Source: an uncultured Blautia sp. (GTDB lineage Bacteria > Bacillota > Clostridia > Lachnospirales > Lachnospiraceae). From it: a stretch of 64,000 nt of DNA. The notes under the pieces were generated by a model, which worked only from the letters and a program-made list of their open reading frames with translations, made no database searches and was not told the DNA's origin. Position 1 is the first letter of the stretch; every line of letters begins with the position of its first letter. Position numbers and translations under genes: made by a program. The DNA lies in assembly GCA_900540785.1 (NCBI GenBank), contig UQHF01000017.1, positions 10,101 to 74,100 on the forward strand. Direction: 5' to 3'. Shown one piece after another: positions 8,085 to 15,570 of this stretch.

Positions 8085-8864
8085 TTGTTGTATCATAATT
8101 TACTTGAACATAAAAAATATTTGTTAAAAGAAATCCAAACTTTAAAACATCGTCTGGTTTCTTACCCTGCCGGAGAGCTTATTTGTGCCCGAAATGGAAA
8201 ATATGTTACTTATATCCATTCACTGAACGGAGTACATACCTACATTTCCAAAAAAGACATTTCATTTATAAAGAGACTCGGAGAGAAAAAATTAATTTCT
8301 GCTTCTCTTGAAGATTTACAAAAAGAATTACAAGCTGTAAACGCATTTCTGAAATGCTACAAATCCGATTCTTCCAAAGTTGAACAATTACTATCTCAGT
8401 CTCATTATCAAAAAATTATTTCCATGTCTTTTCCATCAGTTTCCGAAGATTTAGAACAGTGGAGCAGGGAATCTTATGAACGAAATCCTCTTCACCAAGA
8501 AAATCTGCGCCATTTCTGTCCTTCCGGACATATGGTCCGTTCAAAATCTGAAGCATTAATCGACCAGGCTTTGTTTATGCACCAAATCCCTTTCCGTTAT
8601 GAATATGCCTTGAAGCTTAAAGACACCACTTTTTACCCGGACTTCACCATACGCCACCCCAAATCAGGCGAGTACTTCTACTGGGAGCATTTTGGGCTCA
8701 TGGATTCTCTTTCTTACTCACAACATACCTTTCAGAAGTTAAACATCTACTGTCAAAATGGCATCATTCCCACAATTAACCTGATTACAACCTACGAAAC
8801 AAAAGAACACCCTCTCACTTCCCAAACGATTGAGAACATGATACAGGAGTATTTTGTTTCCTAA
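8085..8864 (+). CDS. PD-(D/E)XK-like hypothetical protein
   Basis: I recognise no named family with certainty. The 259-residue protein begins with a Lys-rich helical region (about 1-100). The C-terminal half (about 150-250) looks like a PD-(D/E)XK nuclease-fold core: SKSE (Glu156), then YPDF (Asp186), then YWEHFG (Glu201). The usual lysine of the ExK motif is absent. The start is TTG at 8085 with AGGAGG 7 nt upstream; an earlier TTG at 8064 would put that site inside the coding region. Codons are more A/T-rich than in the flanking spoVA and queT genes, which suggests acquisition. Directly downstream lies an array of 51-bp tandem repeats. Function is unknown; nuclease activity is an inference from motif spacing only. 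Confidence 0.75.
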   Translation: MLYHNLLEHKKYLLKEIQTLKHRLVSYPAGELICARNGKYVTYIHSLNGVHTYISKKDISFIKRLGEKKLISASLEDLQKELQAVNAFLKCYKSDSSKVEQLLSQSHYQKIISMSFPSVSEDLEQWSRESYERNPLHQENLRHFCPSGHMVRSKSEALIDQALFMHQIPFRYEYALKLKDTTFYPDFTIRHPKSGEYFYWEHFGLMDSLSYSQHTFQKLNIYCQNGIIPTINLITTYETKEHPLTSQTIENMIQEYFVS

Positions 8865-8880
8865 GATCTTTTTCGCATTT

Positions 8881-9106
8881 CATAAACAATCTTACGCGGC
8901 TTTTGTTTATTTCTGTAGCTTTTTCTACTTCTATAAACAATTTTCTCCGACTTTTGTTTATGTCCGCAGCTTTTTCTACTTCTATAAACAATTTTCTCCA
9001 ACTTTTGTTTATTTCTGTAGCTTTTTTGACTTCTATAAACAATTTTCTCCGGCTCTTGTTTATTTCCGCAGCTTTTTTAACTTCCATAAACAATTCCGTC
9101 AGCCCT
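8881..9106. repeat. 51-bp tandem repeat array, about 4.4 copies
   Basis: Copies begin at 8881, 8932, 8983 and 9034, with a partial copy at 9085. Each copy contains the inverted pair ATAAACAA ... TTGTTTAT separated by 13 nt, followed by a T/C-rich stretch. Sequence differences between copies are mostly single substitutions, and the period is exact. Because 51 is a multiple of 3, open frames run through the array on both strands. The array fills most of the 434-bp gap 8865-9299 together with the queT promoter and leader. Confidence 0.9.
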
Positions 9107-9134
9107 TGATTTTTTTATGTACCCATGTTATACT
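9106..9134 (+). promoter_or_regulatory. Promoter of queT
   Basis: TTGATT (9106-9111), a 17-bp spacer and TATACT (9129-9134) form a good sigma-A promoter directly after the last partial 51-bp repeat and before the structured queT leader. Confidence 0.7.
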
Positions 9135-9143
9135 CATACCCGT

Positions 9144-9290
9144 TGCAAGCCCTCATATGCAGGTATCTAAAGGAAACCTGCTTTGTATGTTCATGCAAAA
9201 CCAAGGTCTACAGGGCTTGACAGGCGGTCACCGCCTATAAATGTGCCGAGTGTTCGTGACCTTCCACTCGTAAAACAAAACTAAAGGAGA
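9144..9290 (+). ncRNA. Structured queT leader, candidate preQ1 riboswitch
   Basis: The leader folds into a closing stem CAAGCCCT/AGGGCTTG that encloses a hairpin GCAGGT/ACCTGC (extended by CATA/TATG). A further hairpin AGGCGG/CCGCCT follows, then CGAGTG/CACTCG. TTGCA at the 5' end can pair with TGCAA inside the closing stem, giving a pseudoknot. preQ1 riboswitches commonly control queT (COG4708) genes, and class III occurs in Clostridia. I could not match the class consensus from memory, so the class is left open. No U-run follows, so control of translation would be expected. Confidence 0.45.
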
Positions 9291-9299
9291 CAAGTAAAT

Positions 9300-9797
9300 A
9301 TGAAAAACAAAAGTACCCTGTTTCTTGTACAGGCAGCAGCAATCGGTGCGATCTACGTAGTCATCACACTATTATTCGCACCATTAAGTTTCGGAGAAGT
9401 GCAGATCCGTTTCTCAGAAGCACTCACTATTCTGCCGTACTTCACACCAGCCGCAATCCCGGGTCTGTTTGTAGGCTGTATCATCTCCAACATTCTCGGA
9501 GGAGGAATTCCGGTAGATATTATTTTCGGAAGCATTGCCACTTTAATCGGCGCAGTTTTCACCTATAAACTTCGCGGCAATAAATGGCTTGCCCCTGTTC
9601 CTCCGATTGTGGCAAACACAGTCATTGTTCCTTTTGTCCTTCATTACGGATACGGAATCAACCTTCCGATTCCTTTCATGATGGTGACAGTCGGAGCCGG
9701 AGAGATCATCTCATGTGCTTTTCTTGGAATGATCGTGTTAAACGCACTTTCCAGATATGGAAATATGCTGTTTAAAAAAGGCGCCGCCAAAGCGTAA
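9300..9797 (+). CDS. queT: Queuosine precursor transporter QueT
   Basis: The 165-residue membrane protein of the QueT (COG4708) family is a substrate-binding S component of the energy-coupling-factor type. Typical features are the N-terminal AAIGAIYVVITLLFAP, then FGEVQIRFSEALTILPYF and NILGGGIPVDIIFGS. It imports preQ1 or a related 7-deazaguanine for tRNA queuosine synthesis, using the shared ECF ATPases encoded elsewhere. RBS AAAGGAG is 8-9 nt before the ATG. It has its own promoter and a structured leader, and ends at a strong terminator. Confidence 0.93.
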   Translation: MKNKSTLFLVQAAAIGAIYVVITLLFAPLSFGEVQIRFSEALTILPYFTPAAIPGLFVGCIISNILGGGIPVDIIFGSIATLIGAVFTYKLRGNKWLAPVPPIVANTVIVPFVLHYGYGINLPIPFMMVTVGAGEIISCAFLGMIVLNALSRYGNMLFKKGAAKA

Positions 9798-9817
9798 GAA
9801 ACAGAATCTCATATGCC

Positions 9818-9862
9818 AAAAAGCTGCCGCATTTCCTTTCGGAAACCGACAGCTTTTTCATT
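9818..9862. terminator. Bidirectional terminator between queT and M42 peptidase
   Basis: AAAAAGCTG (9818-9826) pairs with CAGCTTTTT (9850-9858), with an inner TTCC/GGAA stem. T-runs exist on both strands between the convergent genes. Confidence 0.85.
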
Positions 9863-9886
9863 TACAGAAACTTATTTCTATAAATT

Positions 9887-10924
9887 TCAGCAGCCCATAT
9901 AAAGCATGGCAAGACGAATGGTATTTTCCATTCCTTCCCAATGTGTACGCTCCATTCCGTGAGAAGCATGAACGCCCGGACCGATCAGCCCGCCTTTAAT
10001 ATCATTTCCCGCAGCCCTTGCGGCTCCTACATCAGAGCCGTAGAACGGATAAATATCTACTGCATAAGAAAGTCCGTTATCTTTTGCAAGCTGGATCAGG
10101 CGGCTTGTCAACTCATAATCATACGGTCCTCCGGAATCCTTTGCACAGATGGAAACGTCGTACTCTGTACAGTTTAAATCATCTCCAATGCAGCCCATAT
10201 CCACAGAAATCAATTCAGAAATATCCTCCGGAATGTAAGAAGCACCATGTCCTACTTCCTCATAAGCAGAAATAAAGAACTTTGTTTTATATGCAGGAAC
10301 CAGATTTTCGTCCTTCATAATTTTTAAAATCGTCATAAGGCAGGCAACGCTTCCCTTATCATCAATAAATCTGGATTTCAAAAATCCGGACGAGGTAATC
10401 GTTGTCTTTGTATCAATACAGATATAATCCCCTGTCTCAACACCAAGCGCTCTTACCTCTTCTGCATTTTTTACTTTTTCGTCAATACGAACTGCCATAT
10501 TGTCAGCATCCCGTTCTCTGCTTTTGCTGTCTGCAAAAACATGAGCAGCCGGACTCAGGCTCAAAATCGTGCCTGTATAAGCCTTGCCGCAGCGTGTGCG
10601 AATTGTACAGTATTCTCCGTCCAGAGTCGGAAGGAGCGGCCCTCCTACAGGTGTAAATTTCAACTGTCCGTCTGAGGTAATGGAACGGACCATCAGGCCC
10701 AGTGTATCCACATGAGCGGAAAGTCCCACTGTCTTTTCTTCGCTGCGTCCCGGTATCGTGATTACGCCGCATCCCTTTCTTGTTGTCTCAAAAGCATATC
10801 CCATTTCTTCTGCCATTTCGCCTATCAGCTTCATCACTTCTGCAGTGTAGCCGCTTGGGCTGTCCACTGAAAAAATCCGGCGGCAGGTGTCAAAAAGATA
10901 ATCCCTGTATTTTTCCACGTTCAT
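9887..10924 (-). CDS. M42-family metallo-aminopeptidase
   Basis: The cytosolic dinuclear zinc peptidase of the M42 (glutamyl/deblocking aminopeptidase, YsdC/FrvX) family shows the metal and catalytic residues: His71 and Asp73 in SAHVDTLG, Asp188/Asp189 in IDDKGSVA, the Glu pair 222-223 in EEVGHG, Asp242 in VDMG, and a C-terminal His in the region around HASHGMERTH. The ATG at 10924 is preferred to one 30 bp earlier because AGAGGA is placed 9-10 nt upstream, giving 345 residues. These enzymes trim peptides released by proteases. The gene stands alone between queT (convergent) and sigF. Confidence 0.9.
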   Translation of the reverse strand: MNVEKYRDYLFDTCRRIFSVDSPSGYTAEVMKLIGEMAEEMGYAFETTRKGCGVITIPGRSEEKTVGLSAHVDTLGLMVRSITSDGQLKFTPVGGPLLPTLDGEYCTIRTRCGKAYTGTILSLSPAAHVFADSKSRERDADNMAVRIDEKVKNAEEVRALGVETGDYICIDTKTTITSSGFLKSRFIDDKGSVACLMTILKIMKDENLVPAYKTKFFISAYEEVGHGASYIPEDISELISVDMGCIGDDLNCTEYDVSICAKDSGGPYDYELTSRLIQLAKDNGLSYAVDIYPFYGSDVGAARAAGNDIKGGLIGPGVHASHGMERTHWEGMENTIRLAMLYMGC

Positions 10925-11032
10925 TATTTTGTGTCCTCTCTTCCTTGTATTCAAAACAGATTAAAAATCAGTTCTTACAAATTTCATTTATATCACTTAA
11001 TTCCTCTGATGTAAAGTCTGTCAATGCACTTT

Positions 11033-11773
11033 TTAAATATTCTGCACCTCTCCCCCTCTCTCCGCCTTTTCCTGAAGCCGTTTCAGAATCCGTTTTTCCA
11101 TTCTGGAAACCTGCACCTGAGATATTTCCAGGACTTTCGCGATTTCCGTCTGTGTCATATCCTGAAAATAGCGCATGTATATAAGCTTTCGCTCTCTGGC
11201 GTCCAGATCTTTTAAAATTTCTTCCAAAAATAATCTGTTTAAAAGATGTTCCTGCTGATTTTCCTTTTCCGGCAGCTTGTCCAGGAGAGAAATTTCCTGC
11301 CCTTCCCCCTGATAAATGGTTTTCTGGAGAGATTCCACCTCTGCTCCGGATTCCAGAGTCATCACCAGCTCTTCCATCGGCATCTTCAGCTCCTTTTCAA
11401 GTTCTGCTAAGGTTGGTTCTCTCCCGAGCTTTCGCTCCAGACCTTCCCTTGCCTTATAAATCCGGTAATGATTTTCCTTTAGAGAACGGCTTACCTTCAG
11501 GATTCCGTCATCCCGAAGGTAGCGTTTGATTTCCCCTGCGATCATGGGGACTGCATACGTGGAAAACTGTACTTCAAAATCTAGGTTAAACTTATCTACT
11601 GCCTTTAAAAGCCCGATGCTTCCAATCTGAAAGAGATCTTCCATTTCCACACCTCTTCCTGTGAAGCGTCTTGCCACACTGTAAATAAGCCCTGTGTTTT
11701 CCTCAAATAACGTATCTCTTGCTTCTTTATCTCCCTGGTGTGCGCGCCCGATGAGAGCAAGAGTCTGATTCAT
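11033..11773 (-). CDS. sigF: Forespore sigma factor SigF
   Basis: The 246-residue sigma-70 family protein has region 2 (FTGRGVEMEDLFQIGSIGL, about 38-56), region 3, and region 4 with the HTH DMTQTEIAKVLEISQVQVSRM (about 205-225). As the third gene after spoIIAA and spoIIAB it is sigma-F, the first compartment-specific factor in the forespore. It is kept inactive by SpoIIAB until SpoIIAA is dephosphorylated. RBS AAGGAG lies before the ATG, 2 bp after spoIIAB. No obvious strong terminator follows before the M42 gene. Confidence 0.97.
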   Translation of the reverse strand: MNQTLALIGRAHQGDKEARDTLFEENTGLIYSVARRFTGRGVEMEDLFQIGSIGLLKAVDKFNLDFEVQFSTYAVPMIAGEIKRYLRDDGILKVSRSLKENHYRIYKAREGLERKLGREPTLAELEKELKMPMEELVMTLESGAEVESLQKTIYQGEGQEISLLDKLPEKENQQEHLLNRLFLEEILKDLDARERKLIYMRYFQDMTQTEIAKVLEISQVQVSRMEKRILKRLQEKAERGGEVQNI

Positions 11774-11775
11774 TT

Positions 11776-12201
11776 TTATCTCCTTATCGCTTTTTTCATA
11801 TGGACTACCGTTCCTTCTCCCACTTTTGATTCTACTGAAATTTCGTCCATAAAAGCCTCCATAAAGGTAAATCCCATTCCGGAGCGGTCTTTTTCCGGCT
11901 TTGTGGTATAAAGAGGCTCCATTGCTTTTTTTACGTCCGGGATTCCTACTCCCTCATCTTTTACATCCACAAAAAGCTCCTGCCCTTTCAGGCGGCAGGT
12001 TACCCAAATCTTATGTATCTCCCCCTCATATCCGTGTATAATGCAGTTTGTGACAGCCTCAGAGACGGCTGTCTTTAAATCAGCCACCTCCTCAAGCGTA
12101 GGATTCAACTGTGTGCAAAACGCTGCCACTGCCACCCGCGCAAGGCTTTCATTTACAGGTCTGCTCTCAAAAACAATGGTCATTTCATTGGTGTTTCCCA
12201 T
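11776..12201 (-). CDS. spoIIAB: Anti-sigma F factor SpoIIAB
   Basis: The 141-residue GHKL-fold serine kinase and anti-sigma factor has the N box EAVTNCIIHGYEG (about 48-60), the G1 box DEGVGIPD (about 82-89) and the G2 region RSGMGF (about 106-111). It binds sigma-F with ATP/ADP and phosphorylates SpoIIAA. It is located in the canonical spoIIAA-spoIIAB-sigF order, 18 bp after spoIIAA, with the RBS GGGAGGGAG upstream. Confidence 0.96.
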   Translation of the reverse strand: MGNTNEMTIVFESRPVNESLARVAVAAFCTQLNPTLEEVADLKTAVSEAVTNCIIHGYEGEIHKIWVTCRLKGQELFVDVKDEGVGIPDVKKAMEPLYTTKPEKDRSGMGFTFMEAFMDEISVESKVGEGTVVHMKKAIRR

Positions 12202-12219
12202 AGTACGCTCCCTCCCTTT

Positions 12220-12543
12220 CTAAACAGCCTCTGGTTCTCTGCTGATTTCCATGAATTTGCTCACTCCTGAAATACGGAGAATTTTTTCAATGTGACGGTT
12301 TACATGAACGGCTCTGATACAGCCGGTGCACATACCAAGAGTTCGGTAGCGCCCCATAATAAGCCCGATACCGGAGCTATCCATAAACGTGGTTTCTGAA
12401 AAATCAAATTCTATTGTCTTAATATAAATTTTTTCCATGATCCTGTCTGCTGTTCTCCGCACATAATCAGATACCGGATGGTCTACCTCGCCCGGAAGTA
12501 TGATCGTAAGACAGGTTCCCTCTGTTTTAAAACCAGGTTCCAT
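12220..12543 (-). CDS. spoIIAA: Anti-sigma F factor antagonist SpoIIAA
   Basis: The STAS-domain protein has the phosphorylation site in MDSSGIG; Ser57 corresponds to Bacillus Ser58. Unphosphorylated SpoIIAA, made by SpoIIE phosphatase, releases sigma-F from SpoIIAB. The start is ATG 12543, with AAGGGGG 8-9 nt upstream, giving 107 residues; a longer Asn/Lys-rich N-terminus from 12588 would include the RBS and is not supported. It heads the operon. A sigma-H promoter would be expected upstream, but the match I could find is weak. Confidence 0.95.
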   Translation of the reverse strand: MEPGFKTEGTCLTIILPGEVDHPVSDYVRRTADRIMEKIYIKTIEFDFSETTFMDSSGIGLIMGRYRTLGMCTGCIRAVHVNRHIEKILRISGVSKFMEISREPEAV

Positions 12544-12617
12544 GATAATTTCCCCCTTATTTTCTTTTTTATTCTCATTTTCTACCAAAATATGCTTTCT
12601 TCACTATTTTAAAGTAC

Positions 12618-12648
12618 AAAAAAAGGACGTACCTGTTGTACATCCCCT
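12618..12648 (-). terminator. Intrinsic terminator after the TPR gene
   Basis: On the minus strand, GGATGTAC pairs with GTACGTCC and is followed by TTTTTTT. It closes the valS-to-TPR transcript before the spoIIA operon begins. Confidence 0.75.
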
Positions 12649-12677
12649 TTTTGGAGGCTTCTCATTCGCTGTGCCTG

Positions 12678-13982
12678 TTATTCATAACCATCTTCGCCGC
12701 TATAATCGCTTCCGTCATCATAACCGCCTTCGCCGCTGTAGTCATCCTCACTTCCCTCAGACATTCCGGTATTCTCTTCTCCTGCCCCCGCTTCCGAAGA
12801 ACCGCCTTCTGTATCAGAATTCTGCTCTCCATCAGAAGTTTCTTCGATTCCGGTCACACCTGTATTGTCGCAGATTGTCGTATAAATTCCCTTCATACTG
12901 TCTGAAAGAACGTCCGCGTGTACTTTCTGGATTTCCACTGCAGCACTGTCCATATCTTCCTGCTGCATGGCTGCATAAGCGTTAAAAAGTGCCTCATAGC
13001 TCTGACTTTTCTGTTTCTCTTCCTCTATCTGTTTCGCCGCTGCCTCTGCCGTATTATCGGACTGCTGCGCCTCTCCCTGTGCCTTTGAAAGCTCTGCTCC
13101 CTGGCTTGCAAGAGATTCGCTGTAATTTATGATCTGGTCGTTTGCTTCCCTGTATATCCCCTGTCGGATTGCGGGAACTGCAAGAAACCAGAGCGCTGCT
13201 GCCCCTGCTGCAAATCCTGCTGCCAGCGTAAAAAACAGAGGTGCTTTTGATTTTTCTCTGTATGCCGCATGCTGTACATACATATCGCTGTCTTTTTCTT
13301 TTCCCTCGCCGCTTCCTTTCAGAAAGCCTCCCTTGCTTTTTTTCTCAAGGCGTGTGGTAACGCCTGTCTGCTCGTCGATCTCTCTTAAAAAGCGCAGAGT
13401 CGTCGTGTTTGTCTTATCAATTTTTGCCGCCTTTTTCAGGATTCTTCGTGCCTTATTCCACTCCTGATTTTTCATCTGTATCAGGGCAAGAAGGTGGTAT
13501 CCCTTGATCAGCTTGGGATTCTGGGTTAAAATCTTTCGAAGCTGAATGGCAGCCATATCTTCATGTCCTTCTCTGCAAAGAGCAAGGGCATGATTGTACT
13601 TTTTGATTGTTTCGTTAATTGCTTCCAGTTTATTGGAATTTGCCTGAAGCTTATTAATATATTCTGAGGCAAGATTTCTTGCGGGCTGCAGGTTTTTGCT
13701 GATAACCCACTCGCTCAAAGCCGCCACAACCTCTCCTGTCTCAAAATACACAAGACCCAGAAGATTTCTCGCCTGGATATTTGCCTTATTATAGGTAAGG
13801 CTCTGCTTCAGACAGCTGATCGCCCCGGAAAGGTCGCGGATACTTGCTTTTTCCAGCCCCTGATTATAATAGAGCTTGGAAAGATACTCCACTTTTTTCT
13901 GGATCAAAACATTACAGCCGCAGCGCGGGCAATAATCGAGATCCATATCCGTCAGGCGCGTGCCACAATTCATGCAGTTCAT
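12678..13982 (-). CDS. Zinc-ribbon TPR membrane protein
   Basis: The 434-residue protein has no gene name that I recognise. It starts with a zinc ribbon (CMNC ... CPRC, residues 3-21), then TPR-like helical repeats (about 30-200) with LLGLVYFETGE and YHLLALIQMKNQEW. One transmembrane segment follows at about 250-270, then an Ala/Gln/Glu-rich helical region and a disordered acidic tail (about 375-434) of Ser/Gly/Asp/Glu/Tyr. The topology suggests a cytosolic scaffold attached to the membrane with an external tail. RBS AAGGAG lies before the ATG. It is last in the valS-LTA synthase-folC-small ORF-TPR run, which ends in a terminator. Confidence 0.85.
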   Translation of the reverse strand: MNCMNCGTRLTDMDLDYCPRCGCNVLIQKKVEYLSKLYYNQGLEKASIRDLSGAISCLKQSLTYNKANIQARNLLGLVYFETGEVVAALSEWVISKNLQPARNLASEYINKLQANSNKLEAINETIKKYNHALALCREGHEDMAAIQLRKILTQNPKLIKGYHLLALIQMKNQEWNKARRILKKAAKIDKTNTTTLRFLREIDEQTGVTTRLEKKSKGGFLKGSGEGKEKDSDMYVQHAAYREKSKAPLFFTLAAGFAAGAAALWFLAVPAIRQGIYREANDQIINYSESLASQGAELSKAQGEAQQSDNTAEAAAKQIEEEKQKSQSYEALFNAYAAMQQEDMDSAAVEIQKVHADVLSDSMKGIYTTICDNTGVTGIEETSDGEQNSDTEGGSSEAGAGEENTGMSEGSEDDYSGEGGYDDGSDYSGEDGYE

Positions 13983-13992
13983 TAATTTCTCC

Positions 13993-14145
13993 TTATCTTA
14001 CCCGTCTGTTGCTTTTCGCTTCCCGGAGCATTTCCTGGAGAATATCGAGAATATCTGTCAGCTCCCGGTCGTAAATCGCTCCTTCTGCGTCTGCCACATC
14101 GAGACATGGTTCAAACTTTTTCAGTTCCTCTTCGTAATCAATCAT
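13993..14145 (-). CDS. Small 50-residue hypothetical protein
   Basis: This short frame starts at ATG 14145 with RBS AGGAGA 7 nt upstream, overlaps the end of folC by 8 bp, and stops at 13993, 10 bp before the start of the TPR gene. The product is acidic at the N-terminus (MIDYEEELKKFEPC) and helical at the C-terminus (ELTDILDILQEMLREAK). The ribosome site, overlap and spacing support translation as part of the operon. I recognise no family. It may act with the TPR protein encoded next, but that is only inferred from position. Confidence 0.7.
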   Translation of the reverse strand: MIDYEEELKKFEPCLDVADAEGAIYDRELTDILDILQEMLREAKSNRRVR

Positions 14146-15439
14146 ATTTTTTTCTCCTAATCACATCTTTCACTTCTCCTACAAGATAAAGGGAGCCTAC
14201 ACAAAACAGCATTCCGTCTTCTCCCTTTAATTTAAGAGCCAGTGGAAAGGCTTCCTCTGTCTTTTCGCAAACCTGTACGTCTGTACAGCCGTTTTCCCGG
14301 AAAAGCTTCGCAAATTCTTCTGCCGGAACTTCACGGTACCCTCCTACCTGTGTTACCACAACATGGGAAAGCTTAATGTTTCCGCATATGGAGGAAATCA
14401 TATCTTTATAATCCTTGTCGTCTACCGCGGAAAACAGAAGAGTCAGAGGACATTCCTCCTGAAAATGTGCCGCCGTCTCCACAAATTTTTCTACGCCGTC
14501 CTCATTATGCGCACCGTCCACAATTACGCCGGGAAGCACGGTTTCCATTCTTCCCTGCCACCTTGTACGCAAAAGTCCGTCCTTTAAATTTTCAACGGAA
14601 ACAGGAATGCTTTCCTTTAATACCTCCATTGTCTTTAAGGCAAGAGAAGCATTCATAACCTGATACTTTGCGATAAATGGAATGGAAAATACAGTATCCC
14701 CATAATACCCATTCTTCAGGGAAAAATCAATGCCTGTCCTTGTATTTTTATAAATTTCGGTATCTTCCTGCTTTACCTCAAAATACGGGCTGTGAAGTTT
14801 TTCTGCTTTTTTCCGGATCACTTCTGCAGCTTCTTCTGAATTGCCGTCAAAGATCACGGGGACTCCGGGAACAATAATGCCTGCCTTCTCCCCTGCAATT
14901 TCTCCAACTGTATTTCCAAGATACTGCATATGATCCAGGCTGATGGAAGTGATCACACAGGCTGCCGGAGCTTCCACTGCAGTTGTTGCGTCCAGTCTTC
15001 CCCCAAGTCCCGTCTCAAGCGTCACATAATCCACGCCTGCCTCTGCAAAAATCACCATTCCCATAAGAAACAGCATCTCAAAATAGGTCGGGTGGTAGCT
15101 TCCCTCAGCCACAAGCTCGTCCGCAAGGCGCTTTACCTTCTCAAAAGCATTTAAAAATGTTTCATCGTCAATTTCTGTCTCATTAATCTGGAACCTCTCA
15201 TTGATCCGGACAAGATGCGGAGAAGTAAAAAGTCCGCAGGAATATCCCGCCTCTCTTAAAACAGACGTAATAAACGCACAGGTACTTCCCTTTCCGTTTG
15301 TTCCTGCCACATGAATCACCTGAAACTTCTTTTCCGGGCTTCCAAGTCTTCTTAAACACTCCTTTGTGTGTTCCAGGCTGTTTTTCTTTGTAAATTTCGG
15401 TGTTTCCTCAATATAAGCAACTGCTTCTTCGTAATTCAT
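14138..15439 (-). CDS. folC: Folylpolyglutamate/dihydrofolate synthase
   Basis: FolC ligates glutamate to folates, and usually also to dihydropteroate, with ATP. The 433 residues show the P-loop HVAGTNGKGST (44-54), the ligase motif TSPHLVRINER (about 73-83), GLGGRLDATT (about 140-149), and SLDHMQYLGNTVGEIAGEKAGI. A C-terminal Mur-ligase domain has VDGAHNEDGV. The ATG at 15439 is used; the GTG 15 bp earlier lies in the GGTGG ribosome site. That ribosome site is buried in a 21-bp inverted repeat just upstream. It is in line with the LTA synthase gene, 131 bp away, and overlaps the small downstream ORF. Confidence 0.94.
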   Translation of the reverse strand: MNYEEAVAYIEETPKFTKKNSLEHTKECLRRLGSPEKKFQVIHVAGTNGKGSTCAFITSVLREAGYSCGLFTSPHLVRINERFQINETEIDDETFLNAFEKVKRLADELVAEGSYHPTYFEMLFLMGMVIFAEAGVDYVTLETGLGGRLDATTAVEAPAACVITSISLDHMQYLGNTVGEIAGEKAGIIVPGVPVIFDGNSEEAAEVIRKKAEKLHSPYFEVKQEDTEIYKNTRTGIDFSLKNGYYGDTVFSIPFIAKYQVMNASLALKTMEVLKESIPVSVENLKDGLLRTRWQGRMETVLPGVIVDGAHNEDGVEKFVETAAHFQEECPLTLLFSAVDDKDYKDMISSICGNIKLSHVVVTQVGGYREVPAEEFAKLFRENGCTDVQVCEKTEEAFPLALKLKGEDGMLFCVGSLYLVGEVKDVIRRKKYD

Positions 15440-15445
15440 AAAAAA

Positions 15446-15519
15446 TTCCACCACTTATCTATAATGTATTGAAACGATTTTAAAAACCGTTACGATACCA
15501 TTATATATGAGTGGTGGAA
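15446..15519 (-). promoter_or_regulatory. Long hairpin covering the folC ribosome binding site
   Basis: Positions 15446-15466 and 15499-15519 are inverted copies, 19 of 21 bases paired. The minus-strand 3' arm ends GUGGUGGAA and is followed by UUUUUU-AUG of folC. The hairpin therefore includes the ribosome site, and it also looks like an intrinsic terminator placed right before the start codon. The 32-nt loop has its own AACG/CGTT pairing. Confidence 0.6.
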
Positions 15520-15532
15520 GATGTCCAGTCCT

Positions 15533-15567
15533 AATCGTAACAAATTATCCGACACGATGTTACGATT
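15533..15567. repeat. 10-bp inverted repeat with GTTACGAT half-sites
   Basis: AATCGTAACA (15533-15542) and TGTTACGATT (15558-15567) are perfect inverted copies with a 15-bp spacer. A third half-site GTTACGAT is at 15489-15496, inside the loop of the neighbouring hairpin. The site is either an operator or a terminator stem at the end of the LTA synthase gene; on the minus strand no T-run follows it. Confidence 0.5.
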
Positions 15568-15570
15568 TTT

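Noticed and set aside
8881..9106. CRISPR array
   Set aside because: The repeats are contiguous 51-bp units with no spacers and no cas genes nearby.
8815..9240. Open frames through the 51-bp array on both strands (17-residue repeats such as INKSRRKLFIEV)
   Set aside because: A 51-bp period keeps frames open by arithmetic. There is no ribosome site for the minus-strand frame, and two plus-strand frames overlap. They are more likely by-products of the repeat.
10965..11032. Short minus-strand frame after sigF that could start at TTG
   Set aside because: About 20 residues, no convincing ribosome site, and no overlap or spacing that suggests coupling.
12544..12620. Sigma-H promoter for spoIIAA
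   Set aside because: A GAGAAT-like box exists, but the -35 match and spacing are poor, so I did not list it.
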